From Anolis sagrei (Eukaryota; Chordata; Lepidosauria; Squamata; Anolidae), in contig NC_090022.1 in assembly GCF_037176765.1 (NCBI RefSeq), forward strand, positions 56,293,709-56,357,708: a stretch of 64,000 bases of DNA, given 5' to 3'. Positions 1 to 12,039 of the stretch are shown in pieces. Each line of letters starts with the position of its first letter. The stretch's first letter is position 1. The translations under genes were made by a program, and so were the position numbers. Under the pieces are notes generated by a model. The model had not been told where the DNA came from and did no database searches. It saw only the letters and a list, made by a program, of their open reading frames with translations.

Positions 1-111
1 ACCCCTCAACCTCTGAGGATGTTTGGCATAGATGTGGATAAAGCATCAGGAGAGAATGCTTCTGGAACATGGCCATAGAGCCTGGAAAACTCACAGCAAC
101 CCAACAATAAT
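1..111 (+). mobile_element. Penelope-like terminal fragment
   Basis: CAACCTCTGAGGATGTTTGG, then CAGGAGAGAATGCTTCTGGA ACATGGCCATAGAGCC: the terminal block shared with copies at 21.0, 22.3, 33.6 and 56.5 kb. Runs off the window edge. Confidence 0.65.
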
Positions 112-1062
112 CAGACTTCCCTGGTTAGATAAGGCTCACCCATATCTCAATGTTGACTATTTAACTTACCATAACTTTATTATACTTTAATATTCATTGT
201 AAGTATACTCCTACCTTTCTGTAAAACAAGGCATTCAATACTATGAAAAGCAGGACCACATTATATACTGCCAAACATAAATCAATTATATAACTATAAA
301 TGCCTTCACAAGGAATCGTGGCTGGCAGCTCTCTGAGATCTGGACTTTCGTGATTTCATCTCCAATTTTATATTTGTCTCTACAGTTTGAGCATTTCATT
401 TAGAAGACCTCTGAAATGTCAGTAAGATGCTCCCAATAAGCTATGGTTTGGGGCTGTAAATTACAGTTGTTATTTTAATGACATATTTGAAACCAAACAA
501 CTCCCATCTGACATGAGGCCATGCATCTGAAGAAGCTGGTTGTAATCCACAAAAGATAGTACTATAATAAATCTGTCTTAAAGATGCCACACAACTCTTT
601 GCTACAACTAACATGGCAACCTCTTTGAAGATTCCTTAATGGAGAAGTCACTTTAATTACTGTGATGTTAAGAATCTCTTCTCTGTAGATTGTCAGCAAC
701 CATGTTATTTCCATCAGATCTAAAAGCTTTTGCTCAAACGTTTGTAAATCCTTTGCCCTAGGCTTAACTCAAAATAATTTAGGCAATTGTACCCCCAAGT
801 GGTTAATTAGAGTGTCTACACCAGCCAAATAGAAAACACCCTAAGATTTTTCTTTTGAAAGAAAACTATTTCTTCTTCAACTTTGCTAAACTGTTCTCAG
901 TGAATCGAATGCATTTGCTATCAATCCCCAGTTGTCCCAAAATTCCTGATGCTTTTCTGCACTGTGATGGCAGTTTTTTTAAGCAATTGGCAGGCTCTTC
1001 TTGGCTTTCTCAAAAATGCTCCATCTTGCATTTCCCTCCACTGCTGTTGTAAACATCAATTG
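112..1062. other. No gene or repeat recognised
   Basis: AT-rich sequence; only short open frames without homology that I can name. The same holds for 1214-1755 and 3130-3950, except for a decayed palindromic repeat near 3955-4040. Confidence 0.5.
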
Positions 1063-1213
1063 AGGGCTCTTCCACACAGCCCTATATCTCAGAATATCAA
1101 GGCAGAAAATCCCACATTATCTGAGTGTTAACTCAGATAACCCAGGTCAAAGCAGATATTGTGGGATTTTCTGCCTTGATATTCTGGGATATAGGGCTGT
1201 GTGGAAGGGCCCA
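1063..1213. mobile_element. Palindromic MITE (CCACACAGCCCTATA family)
   Basis: Arms GGGCTCTTCCACACAGCCCT.. and ..AGGGCTGTGTGGAAGGGCCC are inverted almost throughout about 65 bp each. Further copies at 61484 and 62746. Confidence 0.8.
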
Positions 1214-1755
1214 CAATCCCATGGCTAATAGCTTGGGATTCTAGGCTTTGTTGGCAAAAATATTTGGAAGATTAACATTTCCCCAGTCTTGCAATGAACC
1301 TTTAGCATGATCTGATCATGAACAGTACATACAACAGAACTTGATAATGACTTAGTACAATACAACTCTCATATACAAGAGGATACCTTCCCGGACTTTG
1401 TGTGGATATGCTAAGCTATGATTAATAGCAAACCCCTATTAAAATGAAGGATTTCCAGCCCAAGAATTCCATCAAGTCACTCTGGAGGACTTACATAATG
1501 CCTAGAACAGATACACTTTGTCAGACATGGATAAATAAAGCTGCAAATACTAGTCCTGTGGATATGGGGATGCAATGTATTCAAATTATTTTCACAATAA
1601 TTTTCCACTTTCAAATGTCCATCTGCTTCAACAAGGGAAAACCAGCCTACTGATCTTTTGTATTATCCACGGTGCTGTTGTTAAAAGACTAGGGCCTAAG
1701 TCCAATTGCTAGTCCCAGTTAAAATAGACCCATTGAACTAAGCACGCTGACTGCT

Positions 1756-2846
1756 GTGATGGACTGGATGAGGGCTAACATATTGAAGATTAATCCAGAC
1801 AAGACAGAGGTCCTCCTGGCCAGTTGTGGGGCTGACCAGGGTATTGGGTGGCAACCTGTGCTCAACTGGGTTATACTCCCCCTGAAAGCAGAGGTACGTA
1901 GCTTGGGGGCCCCCCTGGACTCAATGCTGTCACTTGATGCTCAGGTTTCAGCTGTAGCCGGGAGGGCCTTTGCACAACTCAAACTTGTGTACCAGCTGCG
2001 ACCATACCTCATGAAGTCTGATGTTGCCAGTGTGGTCCATGCCTTGGTTACATCCAGATTGGACTATTGCAATGTGCTCTACGTGGGGCTGCCCTTGAAG
2101 ACGGCCCAAAAGCTCCAACTGGTACAACGGGCGGCAGCCAGGCTCCTTACTGGAGCAAACTCTAGGGAGCATACAATGCCCCTTTTAAAACAGCTTCACT
2201 GGCTGCTGATAAGTTGCTGATAAGGTGCAGGTTATGACCTATAAAAGCCTAAACGGTTCGCCTATCTTCGCGAGAACGCATCTCTTTCTATGAACTGGCA
2301 CAAACTTTAAGATCTTCCGGGGAGGCCCTCCTTTCGATCCCACCACCGTCACAAGCACGGTTGGTGGGGACAAGAGAGAAGGCCTTCTCGGTGGTGACCC
2401 CCCGCCTCTGGAATGCCCTTCCTAGAGAAATAAGACCCCATTTCTCCCCTCCTTTCATAAGAGCCTGAAGACCTGGTGGTTTAAACAAACCTTTGAGAAC
2501 AACTAGTTCTAGCTTAGCCCCAGATACCATTGAATATGGCCGTATCTTTTTCTACCAATTACTCAGGTTACTTCCTCCTATTAGGCCCCGGAAATGAACA
2601 GCCATAGACTCTACCTAATTTCCCGGCCCCTCTACAAATTGCACTAGCCTCGACCTGGCCTTTTAAATTGCCTTGAACAGGCAAGATTATTTTAAATATA
2701 TATGTGCTATTTTGATTTTTTTGCTTATATTGTCTTGTTAATTTTATGTTTATGTTGTTTACTTTGTATGTATTGATGATGTTACTTGAAAACTACTCTG
2801 AGTCCCCTCGGGGAGATAGAGTGGTATATAAATAAAGTTTTGTTGT
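1756..2846 (+). mobile_element. L2 LINE, 3' half with RT C-terminal remnant
   Basis: The reading frame 1756-2220 shows L2-type sequence: WMRANILKINPDKTEVLL, then VVHALVTSRLDYCNVLYVGL and KLQLVQRAAARLLTG. Downstream DNA continues the L2 3' end, with CTGAGTCCCCTCGGGGAGAT and a TTG-rich tail at about 2840. It abuts a SINE. Truncated at the 5' end and frame-broken after 2220. Confidence 0.88.
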
Positions 2847-2851
2847 TTGTT

Positions 2852-3128
2852 GTTCCCCTGACACTAAGTCCAGTCGTGTCCGACACTGGAGGGTGGTGCT
2901 CATAGACGCTTCCAAGGTCATGTGGCTGGCATGACTACATGGAGCGCCGTTACCTGGAGTGGTACCTATGGATCTACTCACATTTGCATGTTTTTGAACT
3001 ATTAGGTTGGCAGAAGCTGGGGCTTAACAGTTGGAGCTCACATTGCTCCCCGGATTCGAACCTGTGACCTTTCGGTCAACAAGTTCAGCAACTCAGTGCT
3101 TTAATCCACTGTGCCATCAGGGGCTCCA
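2852..3128 (-). mobile_element. tRNA-derived SINE
   Basis: On the minus strand the head reads GAGCCCCTGATGGCACAGTG (A-box-like) then GGTCACAGGTTCGAATCCGG (B-box-like), with a conserved body (CAAGGTCATGTGGCTGGCAT, ACATTTGCATGTTTTTGAAC). The tail abuts the L2 end at about 2850. Confidence 0.82.
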
Positions 3129-4100
3129 GCATTTATATAAATACTGGTTTATTTGTTCCAAAATTAATTGAACGGATATGCTTTTGTTGAAATTTACAGT
3201 TAGATTTCATTTCTTTAGGCCATGCTCAGGGGCAGAAATAGGATGAAGCATGTTATTAATCAATCCTTCCTGTCAAACTGATGATCTATCATGGCTCCTT
3301 ATTTAAGCGTTTTCAACATGTGCCTTCCTCTGGACTACAGCGAAAAGGGAATACATTCTGGAATAAGCAGAACTGGGGAATCTGACCTTTGAAATCTCAA
3401 GAATACCCAACAGTACTTTTTCCAGGACACAGAGATTTCCACATCTCAGAAGTGTTCCCATTAGAACCACCATATCTGGTGCACCTGCTTTTGATATTTG
3501 AAAGATAAAACTAAAAGGATGTTTCTGTTGTCACCTTGTGTCCTACTCTGGTGGTGCCAAGGGAGTCAGATACTGATAAGGTTCCATCTGCTCATTGTTG
3601 TTTTTTTTACTGTGCAGCTCCTTTTCAAAGGGGCTTGGCCTTTAGGTGACATAGATCTAGGTCAGACTTCAAGACATAACACCAACATGAGGAGATGGGT
3701 GTTGCCAAGCTAATTGCTGTCAAAAGACATTTCAGACTGATGGTGTTTTTCAGTGTTATTGTTCTATCCCAGGACAATGACAACAATGAACCCTAATATT
3801 GGTCAGTCTTAGAAGAATAGTGTGTTCCTTTTAACACAGAGGCAATTGGCCAAGATTGCTCAGTGCTAATATTCTTTTCCCACCACTAAAGTTTTTGTGA
3901 AATACAGACTTCAAGAACCATTACTTTAAGCTCAGCACACTGATGCTGGATCTACACTGCCTTATATCCCAGGATCTGATCCCAGATTATCTTCTTATCC
4001 CAGATTATCTGGCAGTTTAGACTAATATAATCCAGTTCAGAGCAGATAAATCCAGCCTTAGAAATATAGACTGGGATTTTGAATCAGCCACTTAGCTAAG

Positions 4101-4502
4101 TACATTGTTCCCTCACTTTTCGCGGGGGTTCCTTTCCAGGACCATTTGCGATAAGTGAAAATCCGTGAAGTAGGGACACCCTATTAATTTTAATATTTAT
4201 ACATTATTTTATATATTTTATATATTATTTTCTTACCCACACTTCCTTATCCACCTCCCAGCCCATCCCAAGGGCATCTGCCTGTCTCCCTAGCCTCCGC
4301 AGAGCCTCCAGGGCCACACAATCAGCAGCAGGCCAGGGAGGCAGGCCTTCCCTGCTGTGCCTCAGGCCACCGCACTTCCAGGGTCCCTGGCCTCCACTGG
4401 ACATAAATATTTAATATCTAATATTTTAATTAATATTTTCAAAAACCCGCAAAACAGCGAGTCCACTAAAAATGAACCACGATGTAGTGAGGGAACACTG
4501 TA
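4101..4502. mobile_element. Non-autonomous Tigger/mariner-type DNA transposon
   Basis: Ends are inverted: ACATTGTTCCCTCACTTTTC at left and GTAGTGAGGGAACACTGT at right, bounded by TA. The interior is AT rich then GC rich (4255-4400) with no transposase. Confidence 0.7.
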
Positions 4503-4847
4503 TACCTTACTTAAGTCTCATCTCCTGACCAGATCTTCAGTCCTGCCTTTTTGGACAGTAGCTACTGCAAGCAATTGGGTGGGGGATGGGTACTCTGCTC
4601 TGTTGACAATTGGAGTGCAGCAGACTGGCATTTCCACTTCCTCCCATGAGCAACCTCTGCTTCAACAATCCAAAATAGGATCTCTATTGCAATTCCTCCT
4701 GACAACAGGGATAGCTCATGGAAGGGGAATGGAAACATAAGTCTACTATTTCTTTATTTACATGGGAACAGAATCCATTGCTCAAAGCAGCTGCTGCCTG
4801 CTAAATCAGGATTAAAAGTTAAAACAAAATAGCTAAAACAATAAGTT

Positions 4848-5226
4848 CAGGCAGTCCCCAAATTACAAACAAATTACAAACAAGATAAGTTCTGAATTTG
4901 TTTGTAAGCCAGAACAAGTACATTTAAGTGTAACTCCAGCCATATATACGGATAGTTTTGATAACATAGGGAAGGGTTAATGCCCCTGTGGGTTTATTTT
5001 GCTGTCTGTGCTCCTTTTCAGAAGATTTTGCTGTCCCTGTGAAAATTGGATTTTGAAAAAAAAATGGCTTGTTGTGGAAACAAGGACTGGCGAGAAAGCT
5101 TCAATAATACTTTCAAGAGTGAATTTCCCTTCCAAAAGGTAGGTTTCTCTCACTTCCTATTGTCTTAGCCCCATTTTTAACTATGAGTCATTTGTAAGCT
5201 GGGTGTTTGTAACTCAAGGACTGCCT
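4848..5226. mobile_element. Non-autonomous TIR DNA transposon
   Basis: Left end CAGGCAGTCCCCAAATTACA and right end GTTTGTAACTCAAGGACTGC CT are inverted matches; the type resembles Tigger-like elements. No coding sequence. Confidence 0.65.
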
Positions 5227-6013
5227 ATAATACAAAAATCTTTAAAATATCCAAGCTCTTCATAATATGCAACAACACTGTAATAAACAGCCTGGAATTT
5301 ATTTATTTATTTATTTTTTGCCTTCTGGGAGTGGAATAACTAATTAGTAAGTAAACATCGGCTTCTCAAATTCAAGTTTTCTTATGATGTTAATGTGAGG
5401 GCAGAGGGACATGTATGGGCAAGAAAGAAGCCTTCTTAGGTTTAAGGACATCATTACATGGGAAAAAAATCCCCATTGTAGAACACATCACCCATGCACA
5501 TAGCATAGAGCCGGCCTGTTCTCATCACATGATGCACATCTACTTCCAGGGGGGCTCCATGATGGCTGCGTCGGTGAAGTGTTCAAAGAGGGGGAAATCT
5601 GAACACGGGAAACTACTTGTGTTCAGATAGAAAATCATGAGGACAGCATGGGGGCACGCTGGAAATGTATGTTTTTCAGTGTGTGATGGGTAAGCAGATG
5701 GTACGAGTGATGCAGGGCACTGAGCGATGAATTCTCCCTGCTGCCCCATGATTTGCCTCACTGCCCTAAGGATCCCCTCACTGTCCCCCTTTTCAAGGAC
5801 CTCCATGTGATGAGGTTCTAACCCTATCCCTGCCTCCTGCTTCCCCCTCACATCCCCGCCTAGCAGGGTGCTTTTCCTGGACTCATTTTCCCAAACAGAA
5901 TGTGAGATGAAAAATAAGTTAATAGAAATTGGGGTGGTTTAATTCCCAACAAGTAATTATCCAGCCTCAGGTAAGAAGAAGTCTCATCAGTCTCCTTTAC
6001 TTTCACAGATATA

Positions 6014-7165
6014 GAATCATAGAATCATAGAGTTGGAAGAACGTGCGTTGCGCTACGGGCGAGAGGCGGCCCCCTTCCGGCCGCGCTCCGCTCCCGAGAC
6101 GGACGGCTCTCCGCACCGGGGCCGGCCTCGTGGGCCATCCAGTCCAACCCCCTGCCAAGAAGCAGGAAAATCATGTTCAAAGCACCCCCAACAGATGGCC
6201 ATCCAGCCTCTGTTTAAAAGCCTCCCTAGAAGGAGCCTCCACCACACTTTGGGGTAGAGAGTTCCACTGCTGAACAGCTCTCACAGTTAGGAAGTTCTTT
6301 CCTGTAGTTTGAAGCCAATGCTCCGCATCCTTATCTTCAGGACAGCAGAAAACAAGCTTCTCCCTCCTCCTTATGACTTCACATCACATATTTATACATG
6401 GACATAATGTCTCCTCTCAGTCTTCTTCTGCAGTCTAAACATGCCCAGTTCTTTAAACCGCTCCTCATAGGGCTTGTTCTCCAGATCCTTGATTATTTTA
6501 GTCACCCTCCTCTGGACACATTCCAGCTTGTCAATATCTCCCTTCAATTGTGGTGCTCAGAATTGGACACAGTATTCCAGGTGTAGTCTAACCAAGGCAG
6601 AATAGAGGGATAGCATGACTTCCCTGGATCTAGACACGATACTATTTATGCAGGCCAAAATCCCATTGGCTTTTTTAGCTGCAGCATCACATTGTTGGCT
6701 CGTGTTTAACTTGTTGTCCATGAGGACTCCAAGATCTTTTTCACACGCACCGCTCTCGAGCCACACGTCCTCCATTCTGTATCTTTGCATTTCATTTTTC
6801 TGCCTAAGTGGAATATCTTGCATTTGTCCCTATTAGTTTTGGCCCATCTCTCTAATCTATTATGATCGTTTTGAATTTTGATCCTGTCTTCTGGAGTATT
6901 GGCTATCCCTCCCAATTTGGTGTCGTCTGCAAACTTGATGATCATGCCTTCTAACCCTCCATCTCAGTCATTAATAAGATGCTGAATAGGACTAGGCCCA
7001 GGACGGAACCCTGCTGATGGCACTCCGCTCGTCACTTCTTTCCAGGATGAAGAGGAAGCATTGGTGAGCACCCTCTGGGTTCATCCGCTTAACCAATTAC
7101 AGATCTATTTAACTGTATTTTGCCTAACCCACATTTGACTAGTTTGTTTGCCAGAAGGTCATACA
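6014..7165 (-). mobile_element. CR1 LINE 3' fragment (5'-truncated) containing a 28S rRNA piece
   Basis: Antisense CR1 with the terminal octamer repeat at 6014-6030 and RT/C-terminal coding remnants to about 7165. Several frame breaks and stops make it non-coding. It differs from other copies by about 88 bp of GC-rich sequence in the 3' UTR (6040-6127), annotated separately. Confidence 0.88.
6040..6127 (-). rRNA. 28S rRNA fragment (3'-terminal region) embedded in a CR1 copy
   Basis: On the minus strand this reads GGTGCGGAGAGCCGT.., then GCGGCCGGAAGGGGGCCGCC, CTCTCGCCCGT and AACGCACGTTC. These match, in order, the recalled vertebrate 28S sequence a few hundred bases before its 3' end. It is a fragment, not a functional gene: CR1 3' UTR continues on both sides. 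Confidence 0.8.
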
Positions 7166-8184
7166 AAAAAAAAAAAGATCTGGTGGAAGTTGCTTCCTTG
7201 GCTTACATGTCCTAGAATCCTCACTGGCTGGAATTTGGGCATTAATAGCCCAAGAAAAAAACTTTTCTAAACTCTAACAGAAGATAAATATACTTCAGGC
7301 CTTGTAGTAGGAACTTGGTGAAAAGGCTATCAGGAAGGAAGGACAGTGATTATGGAAACAAACCCACACACTCCCACCGTATAGCCTTTCTGCAGATGAA
7401 TAAGGAGACGGGCGCTCTCCTGCCCATGACAACTAGAGGATGACAACTCTCCCTCTGTCCCCAGGGAGATACTCTGATAAGCTGAGAGAGACAGACAAGA
7501 GATAGTTTCAAAGCAAGGGCCTCCTTTTCTCCGCTTTGAGGATTAGGTAGCCCATGGTTTTGATCATAATATTCAAAATGCTAGAAAGAGGAATACTTGG
7601 CAGGTTTAGGCAGGTGGAATCAACACACATACACAGACACTTCTCTTATGTCTTTCTTGATCTGAGTCAATAATTTCTCAAAGAAGAAGCTACAGGGATA
7701 ACAGAAAGAGTGTGTTCCTGGAAAGAAGTCAGCCTTCTTCCTCCTCTTCTCCTCTTGCCACCACATTCATTGCTAAGGCCAGCTTACATTGTTCCTAGGG
7801 ACTACTTTGCTAACAAACATTGTTTGTTTTCAAAGCTACACTTGCCTCCTCAAGAAGGAAATCCTATTGCAGTCTTAGGTTTAGGAACCAGGCATGTGAA
7901 GCAAAAGCTATCAGCATGGGACCAAGAGTGGCAAAGAGTTTGCTGCCTAGAAATGAGTCCTTCTATTAAAAGGGTAGGAATTATGCAAACATGGCTACTT
8001 CTTGCTCAACCATCTAGATCTGCATCTCACTGGAGAAGAGGAAGAATATAGTCTTGTGGTTATGGCAGTGAATTGGGGCCATGAGAAATCTGAGTTTAGT
8101 TCCTGGCTGCCAGTGAAATCATCATAATGCGATACTATGCATCTTCACCTGGATTCATGTCTCACAGTGTTCGGATGAGCTTCT
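7166..8184. other. No gene or repeat recognised
   Basis: Follows the 28S-bearing CR1. The frame at 7710-8051 (113 codons) shows no recognisable domain and I do not call it. 5228-6013 is likewise empty apart from a short (TTTA)n at about 5297-5318. Confidence 0.5.
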
Positions 8185-8392
8185 TATTGTGATGTGCCTT
8201 CAGGTGATCTATGACTTATGGCAACTTTATCCCAGGTTTTCTTGGATAGATGAGTTCAGAGGTGGTTTGCCATTGCCTTCCTCTAACATTGAGAGGGTGT
8301 CCAAGGTCACCCAGCAGGTTTCCATAACTGACCAGAAATTCAAACCCAGAATCCCAATCCAACATTCAAACCACTGTACTACACGGGCTTTT
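8185..8392 (-). mobile_element. tRNA-derived SINE (second family)
   Basis: Antisense: GATGTGCCTTCAGGTGATCT.., GAGGTGGTTTGCCATTGCCT, CCAAGGTCACCCAGCAGG and TCAAACCACTGTACTACACG. Tail at left, tRNA-like head at right. Confidence 0.7.
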
Positions 8393-8394
8393 TA

Positions 8395-8520
8395 AAAAAT
8401 ATATATTTTAATTGTCTGTATTGATTATTTGTTATCGCCTTTGTTTATTGATGTGCTGTGGGCTTGGCTTCATGTAAGCTACACCGAGTCCCTTGGGGAG
8501 ATGGTAGTGGAGTACAAATA

Positions 8521-8577
<57 letters not shown>
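8395..8577 (+). mobile_element. L2-like 3' tail with (ATT)n
   Basis: GTAAGCTACACCGAGTCCCT TGGGGAGATG.. followed by AATAAAG and a 54-bp ATT microsatellite; the 3' end of an L2-type LINE. Confidence 0.75.
8524..8577 (+). repeat. (ATT)n microsatellite
   Basis: About 18 ATT units at the end of the L2-like tail. Confidence 0.95.
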
Positions 8578-8825
8578 GGCAGGGCTTACTGTCAGCAAAT
8601 AAACTTGAGCTGCAGTTTAAGTTTATAGTCCAACCAGATTGTGTGTGATTTTGTCTTGGACTATAGTGGCTGCAGTCACCATTGGTCATGCTGAATCAGG
8701 ATTTTAGGAGTTGGCGTCTCAAAATCTGGAGGGCCAGAGTCCCCACATATATAATATGGAATACTGGAGCTTTTTTAGCTTGTCTCATCAGAAGCACTTG
8801 TGCACAACCCATTAAAATTGCTTTT

Positions 8826-9255
8826 TTGTTGCTTATCTGTTCTGTTGTTTCCAACTCTTTGTGACCTCACGGAACAGCCCATGCCAGAGCTCCCTGTTGG
8901 CTGTGGCCACCCCCAGCTCCTTCAAGGTCAAGCCAGTCACTTCAAGGATACCATCCATCCATCTTGTCCTTGGTCAGCCTCTCTTGTTTCCTTCCATTTC
9001 CCCCAGCATCATTATCTTCTCCAAGCTTTCCTGTATTCTTATGTAGTCAAAGTATTTCATCTTTGCCTCTAATATCCTTCCCTCCAGTGAGTAGCCTGGC
9101 TTTATTTCCTGGAGTATGGATTGGCTGGATCTTCTTGTCGTCCAAGGCACTCTCAAAATTTTCCTCCAGCACCACAGTTCAAAAGCGTCTATCTTCCTTC
9201 GCTCAGCCTTCCTTATGGTTCAGCTCACGCATCCATAGGTTACTATAAAGAATTG
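8826..9255 (-). mobile_element. RTE-BovB LINE fragment
   Basis: The plus strand matches the antisense BovB consensus: CAAGGCACTCTCAAAATTTT CCTCCAGCACCACAGTTC AAAAGCGTCTATCTTCC. Truncated and non-coding. Confidence 0.82.
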
Positions 9256-9259
9256 TGCT

Positions 9260-11860
9260 TGCAGTATAAAGTCTAGTAGCAATTTTCATAAGACTGAAGC
9301 ATCAATGCAGCATCAAACCAGCAACATAGCAGTTCTTGTAGAATAGAGTGGGAGCAGAACTTGAATAATTATATCGTTGGGTTATAATTCCCAGAATCAC
9401 ATAGCCAGCATAGGACTAATGTCAGTATTTTGCAGTATGCTTTAAAAATAAACGGGAAAATACTAGACCTCATTTCCTACCATTGTTTTAAATGTGTGTA
9501 GTAAGAGGCCACTTTCAGAATTACATAATTGTAACAGAAGAAATATGTATGTAGTCTTGAGTAGGCACTGTTGCTTAAAGACGCCATTAGAAACACCTTG
9601 CTGAAGCATACCAAAGTCCTGCTTCATTCAGCATCCTTTGCTCAAACATACAGCCAAACACATGCATGCTAGTCAATAGGAAAAGATTAATCAGTCAATA
9701 TCTTGGCTATGCCATGCCCGTATATGTCTATTTCTCTTCAAATATCTATATTTTTAAAAGATGCAGAGAGGTTTGCAATTAATTCATAAGGTACTGATGA
9801 ATCTGTTTGGGTTTGTTTGTAGTTGATGTTTTTGTCCTAGGTTTATTTTTTAAAACCTCAAATACTTTTCACCTAGCTTATGAGGAAGTGTGTGAATTTT
9901 TGTTAGTGCTGATTGTAAAACAACTTTCGACCCACCACTCTGGCCAAACTGGATAGACTGGACAGACTGTGTTTGATTTACCTGCCTTATAGTTGTTAAA
10001 GTTGTGTACAGCAAAACAAAACAGGTTCAGCACCAGAAATGTATTTGAATACATGGGGATTCAAAGACATACTTTTAACAAAGAGCTAAACACTCAGATC
10101 CCTTTGCATAGATGAATGAATAATTTAATTTAGATGTTTGTTGTGTTTATGTTTTGTTTAATGCCTCTCCCTATATAGATGAAATTTTGATAACTTGTTT
10201 ACCCATTCTTACCAGTTCCTAATTTAAATGCAAAGTTTCAAATACATTGTCTCACAAAATATACATTTCTAAATTTCTTTCCCCACAAAATACACAATGC
10301 TTACTTTATAAATTACATATACTTACTTTATAAACTACATATCCAAAAACTGCATCGCAAAATTCAGAGAGGGGCGAAATGGGAAGTCTAATTGCATTCT
10401 GAACCCCATGCTAGTGCTGGAGATACAGATCAGATCAGCTTGTTTCAAAGTGAACAGAATCACGAAGCGTCCCTAGTGGTCAGTGGTTCTCCTGCCCATT
10501 GTGATGAAAAAGATATCATGAAGGACAATGATGGAATTATTCAGGGAGCCATCAAAGGACACTTTCTAGTATATTGTTGGTTATATCCACTGCCCTGCAA
10601 GCAAGGTTAGTGTCGGTCATTTGGTCAAATGGACATTAGTACCTCTGTGTTCTGCTAGTTGCACAAGAGAAAAAGGGAAAACGGGTAACTTCAAATGAGG
10701 ATTTTATCAGACCAGCATTTGAAGGCACTTTTGCTGCTATTCTGTCTCTTTTTTGAGGAAAGAAAGTCGGAAGAAACAACAAGGGAAGGTTGTGAGTGGA
10801 GTGTGTACATTATGTAAAACACTCACAAAATTAAGTGAATGAGGCAGGTTGATGATGTGATAAAAAAGAAAGAATCTCCCTGTTTGGAACCTCTGTATGG
10901 TGAACAAGTACAGAAAACTGCCAGGCACAGATGGTTTGAGTCAGTTGGGCTGTCTTTTGTCCAAACTGATGTAGTACATAATATCTGCAGTTTAACGTGG
11001 GATGGGGAAACACATCTTTGAAGGGCCAAAACAGAAGAGATTCAAAACAGAAGAGATTCAAGCCACTGGTGTTTGTGTGTGCCTTGGGTTAGAGAAGAGT
11101 AGGAAAAAGCTCATGTTGAAATCAGGTGGGTTTAGGCCAATGAAGGTGGAGACTGGGCATTTATGTTTTGTTTGCCTCTTTTTTGGAAATCCAGTTGGTA
11201 GTTAAGTGCCTTTGAGAATCCGTTATGTGCCGGTGCTCAAGCCCCAGCCCTGCCCCCATGATGAGGAGGTACAGTTTGTGAAATACACTGAGCTTGCGGT
11301 TGACCAGAGTCTGAGGCCGGAATTCATGCTCTGCTCTGTATCCTGATGTGGTAAGAAGCTCAGGCCCATATGTGGGGAGGGCGGGGTGGGGAATAACCAA
11401 GGCTGCTAGTCTGACAACACAGGCACAGCCAAGGAACCTGGAGGGAGACTTCTGCCATGGGACTGCTCTTCAGGGGCCCCCTCGGATGCACCGGAAAGCT
11501 TGGCTTGGCCCTAACGGAACTGTGATAAATATGAACGTGGCTGGAAGCAGAGAGATTAATGTCCAAGTTGTCCACAAAGGAGTGGGAGAAGGGGAAATGT
11601 CACCTGGTGAAGGAAGCCAAAGGATGATGGGAATAAAACAGACACAAGGAGGAGGAGGAGATGGTGAACTCACGATGGACATCATAAAGCATTGTCCTCC
11701 ACAGTATTTCTGACCTCTGTTGGTTGCATGAAGGAAGAAGGAGGAACAAGAGAAATTTTGCTTCTCTCCTGCTAAAGCTCTCTTCTTTGTGAGCATTTTT
11801 AAAAAATCTGAGTCACATCTCCCTACATAGCTGTTCTCATCTCTTATCCCACTATTGCTG
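9260..11860. other. No gene or repeat recognised
   Basis: 2.6 kb of mostly AT-rich DNA with scattered short frames (e.g. 11348-11713, 121 codons) lacking recognisable domains. Confidence 0.5.
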
Positions 11861-11861
<1 letters not shown>

Positions 11862-11902
<41 letters not shown>

Positions 11903-11986
11903 GTCTGACACACAAAACACAGTATGTCACAGCAAATGAGATCTATATGCCAGATTTTGTATCACAATATGATGATGATGATGCTG

Positions 11987-12032
<46 letters not shown>
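11862..12032 (-). mobile_element. R4/Dong-like 3' end between two ATT microsatellites
   Basis: Two (ATT)n runs (about 11862-11902 and 11987-12032) flank a short segment with AACACAGTATGTCACAGCAA and GCCAGATTTTGTATCACAAT, the same R4-like 3' end as at 58.3-58.6 kb. Confidence 0.6.
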
Positions 12033-12034
<2 letters not shown>

Positions 12035-12039
12035 TCCTG

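Noticed and set aside
1756-2220. 154-codon frame as a host gene
   Set aside because: Sequence is L2 reverse-transcriptase C-terminus and continues into an L2 3' end.
6043-6273. GC-rich open frames at 6.03-6.27 kb
   Set aside because: They translate the 28S rRNA fragment and flanking CR1 3' UTR.
8432-8689. Asparagine-run frames (also at 11470-11913 and 18133-18414)
   Set aside because: Translations of ATT microsatellites, not proteins.
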